A stretch of 6,704 nt of DNA from Chloroflexota bacterium (GTDB lineage: Bacteria; Chloroflexota; Anaerolineae; 4572-78; J111), in the NCBI GenBank assembly GCA_003694775.1, contig RFJV01000493.1:1-6704 (forward strand), given 5' to 3'. The notes under the pieces were generated by a model. The model did not search any database and was not told the DNA's origin. It saw only the letters and a program-made list of their open reading frames with translations. Made by a program: the position numbers and the translations under genes. The stretch's first letter is position 1. Each line of letters opens with the position of its first letter. This document shows positions 6,389 through 6,704 of this stretch, piece after piece.

Positions 6389-6582
6389 CCTGAGCCAGGA
6401 AAGGAGGGATGCAAGCAAAATAATCTCCAGCAGACAGGACTGACCCAGTTTTACCCGCGGAGGAGGCAGAGAGCGGTTAAACCGCCGGTGCATCCTCCCT
6501 CAATGGTAAACCATTTCCGGCCTCCTGACAGGGCCAGAAATGCCGTGATGGACCTGTATCCAACAAACAAGGAGAAGGAGCG
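6389..6582 (+). promoter_or_regulatory. Structured leader upstream of the lipoprotein gene (unclassified)
   Basis: This 194-base gap holds several inverted repeats. An 11-position stem, 6402-6412 with 6490-6500, has one mismatch and one wobble. A competing stem is GGAGGA (6459-6464) with TCCTCC (6493-6498). The hairpin GCGGT-TAA-ACCGC (6473-6485) lies inside both. Then come AATGG-TAAA-CCATT (6503-6515 region) and a GGCC-flanked hairpin (6519-6536). An orphan Shine-Dalgarno-like AAGGAGGG (6401-6408) abuts a four-codon ORF, ATG to TAA at 6409-6423. I matched it to no riboswitch class I can recall and saw no convincing promoter or intrinsic terminator. Regulation is an inference. Confidence 0.35.
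6569..6574 (+). promoter_or_regulatory. Ribosome binding site of the lipoprotein gene
   Basis: AAGGAG lies eight bases before the ATG at 6583. A second AAGGAG (6575-6580) is too close to the start, at two bases. The good spacing of the first copy fixes the start codon. Confidence 0.8.
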
Positions 6583-6704
6583 ATGAAGAAACTCTGGCTT
6601 TCTGTACTGGCAACCGTTTTGCTGGTGGCTCTGCTGGCCGCCCAGTGCGGTGGAGCGCCCCAACCGGAACCCACCCAGCCCCCGGCCACCGAATCAAAAG
6701 CTGA
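6583..6704 (+). CDS. Secreted lipoprotein, probably a transporter solute-binding protein (3' partial)
   Basis: Only the first 40 codons are in the window; the gene runs off the right edge. The N-terminus is a type II signal peptide: basic MKK, a hydrophobic core (about residues 4-18) and a lipobox-like LLAAQC with Cys22 as the expected lipidated residue. A Gly-Gly and a Pro/Thr/Glu/Gln-rich tether (about 23-37) follow. The residue before Cys is Gln rather than the usual Gly/Ala/Ser, a mild departure from the consensus. Such heads are typical of extracytoplasmic solute-binding proteins of ABC transporters in Gram-positive-like and Chloroflexota genomes, but no ligand-binding domain is visible, so the transport role is inference. 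The structured 194-base gap before it suggests its expression may be controlled separately from der. Confidence 0.75.
   Translation, partial: MKKLWLSVLATVLLVALLAAQCGGAPQPEPTQPPATESKA

Noticed and set aside
6389..6399. Intrinsic terminator of der (CCTG-AGC-CAGG)
   Set aside because: The stem is only four base pairs and is followed by AAAGGAGG, not a U-tract.
5009..6493. A 494-residue open frame on the - strand, antisense to der
   Set aside because: It mirrors der's high-GC codon pattern, contains no recognisable domain and lies entirely opposite a gene with both complete GTPase motif sets. It is a shadow frame.
6389..6582. Known riboswitch classes (c-di-GMP-I, TPP, cobalamin, glycine, guanidine)
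   Set aside because: Only short fragments such as TAAACC resemble parts of the c-di-GMP-I core. The full set of conserved bases and the helix order are absent.

Overview
The window is a stretch of a moderately GC-rich bacterial chromosome in which every convincing gene lies on the + strand. No 16S or phylogenetic marker was searched. The style of the proteins points, by inference only, to Chloroflexota (Anaerolineae-like): a fused two-domain CoA-transferase, an OTC with the KPSLRTR variant, a long cytosolic TPR protein, and a lipoprotein with a short signal peptide ending in AAQC-GG followed by a Pro/Thr/Glu/Gln-rich tether. Almost all coding content is housekeeping.

Layout. 1-1293: 3' portion of a fused alpha+beta family I CoA-transferase whose start lies left of the window. 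1294-1378: short gap with a good sigma-70-type promoter (extended -10). 1379-2299: argF, ornithine carbamoyltransferase. 2296-2391: two back-to-back heptanucleotide arrays of opposite strand composition, joined by a hairpin with a GCAA loop; the first array contains the argF stop codon. 2409-4769: 786-residue TPR protein of unknown role. 4784-4956: about 173 bp of nested inverted repeats (MITE- or REP-like). 4991-6388: der/engA, the double-GTPase ribosome assembly factor, with an unusual insertion in the first switch II. 6389-6582: structured leader with competing stems. 6583-6704: first 40 codons of a secreted lipoprotein, probably a transporter solute-binding protein, cut by the right edge.

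How the genes work together. argF serves arginine synthesis, der serves 50S assembly, and the CoA-transferase serves ketoacid/short-chain acid activation. They share no obvious pathway, and each gap carries its own repeat or regulatory structure, so I read this as a series of separate or loosely linked transcription units rather than one functional operon.

I found no defence system, CRISPR, phage or transposase gene. The parts that deserve a second look are the noncoding ones: the paired heptamer arrays, the nested palindrome element upstream of der, and the leader before the lipoprotein gene. Within proteins, the Der switch II insertion stands out. No gene-free stretch exceeds 300 bases.
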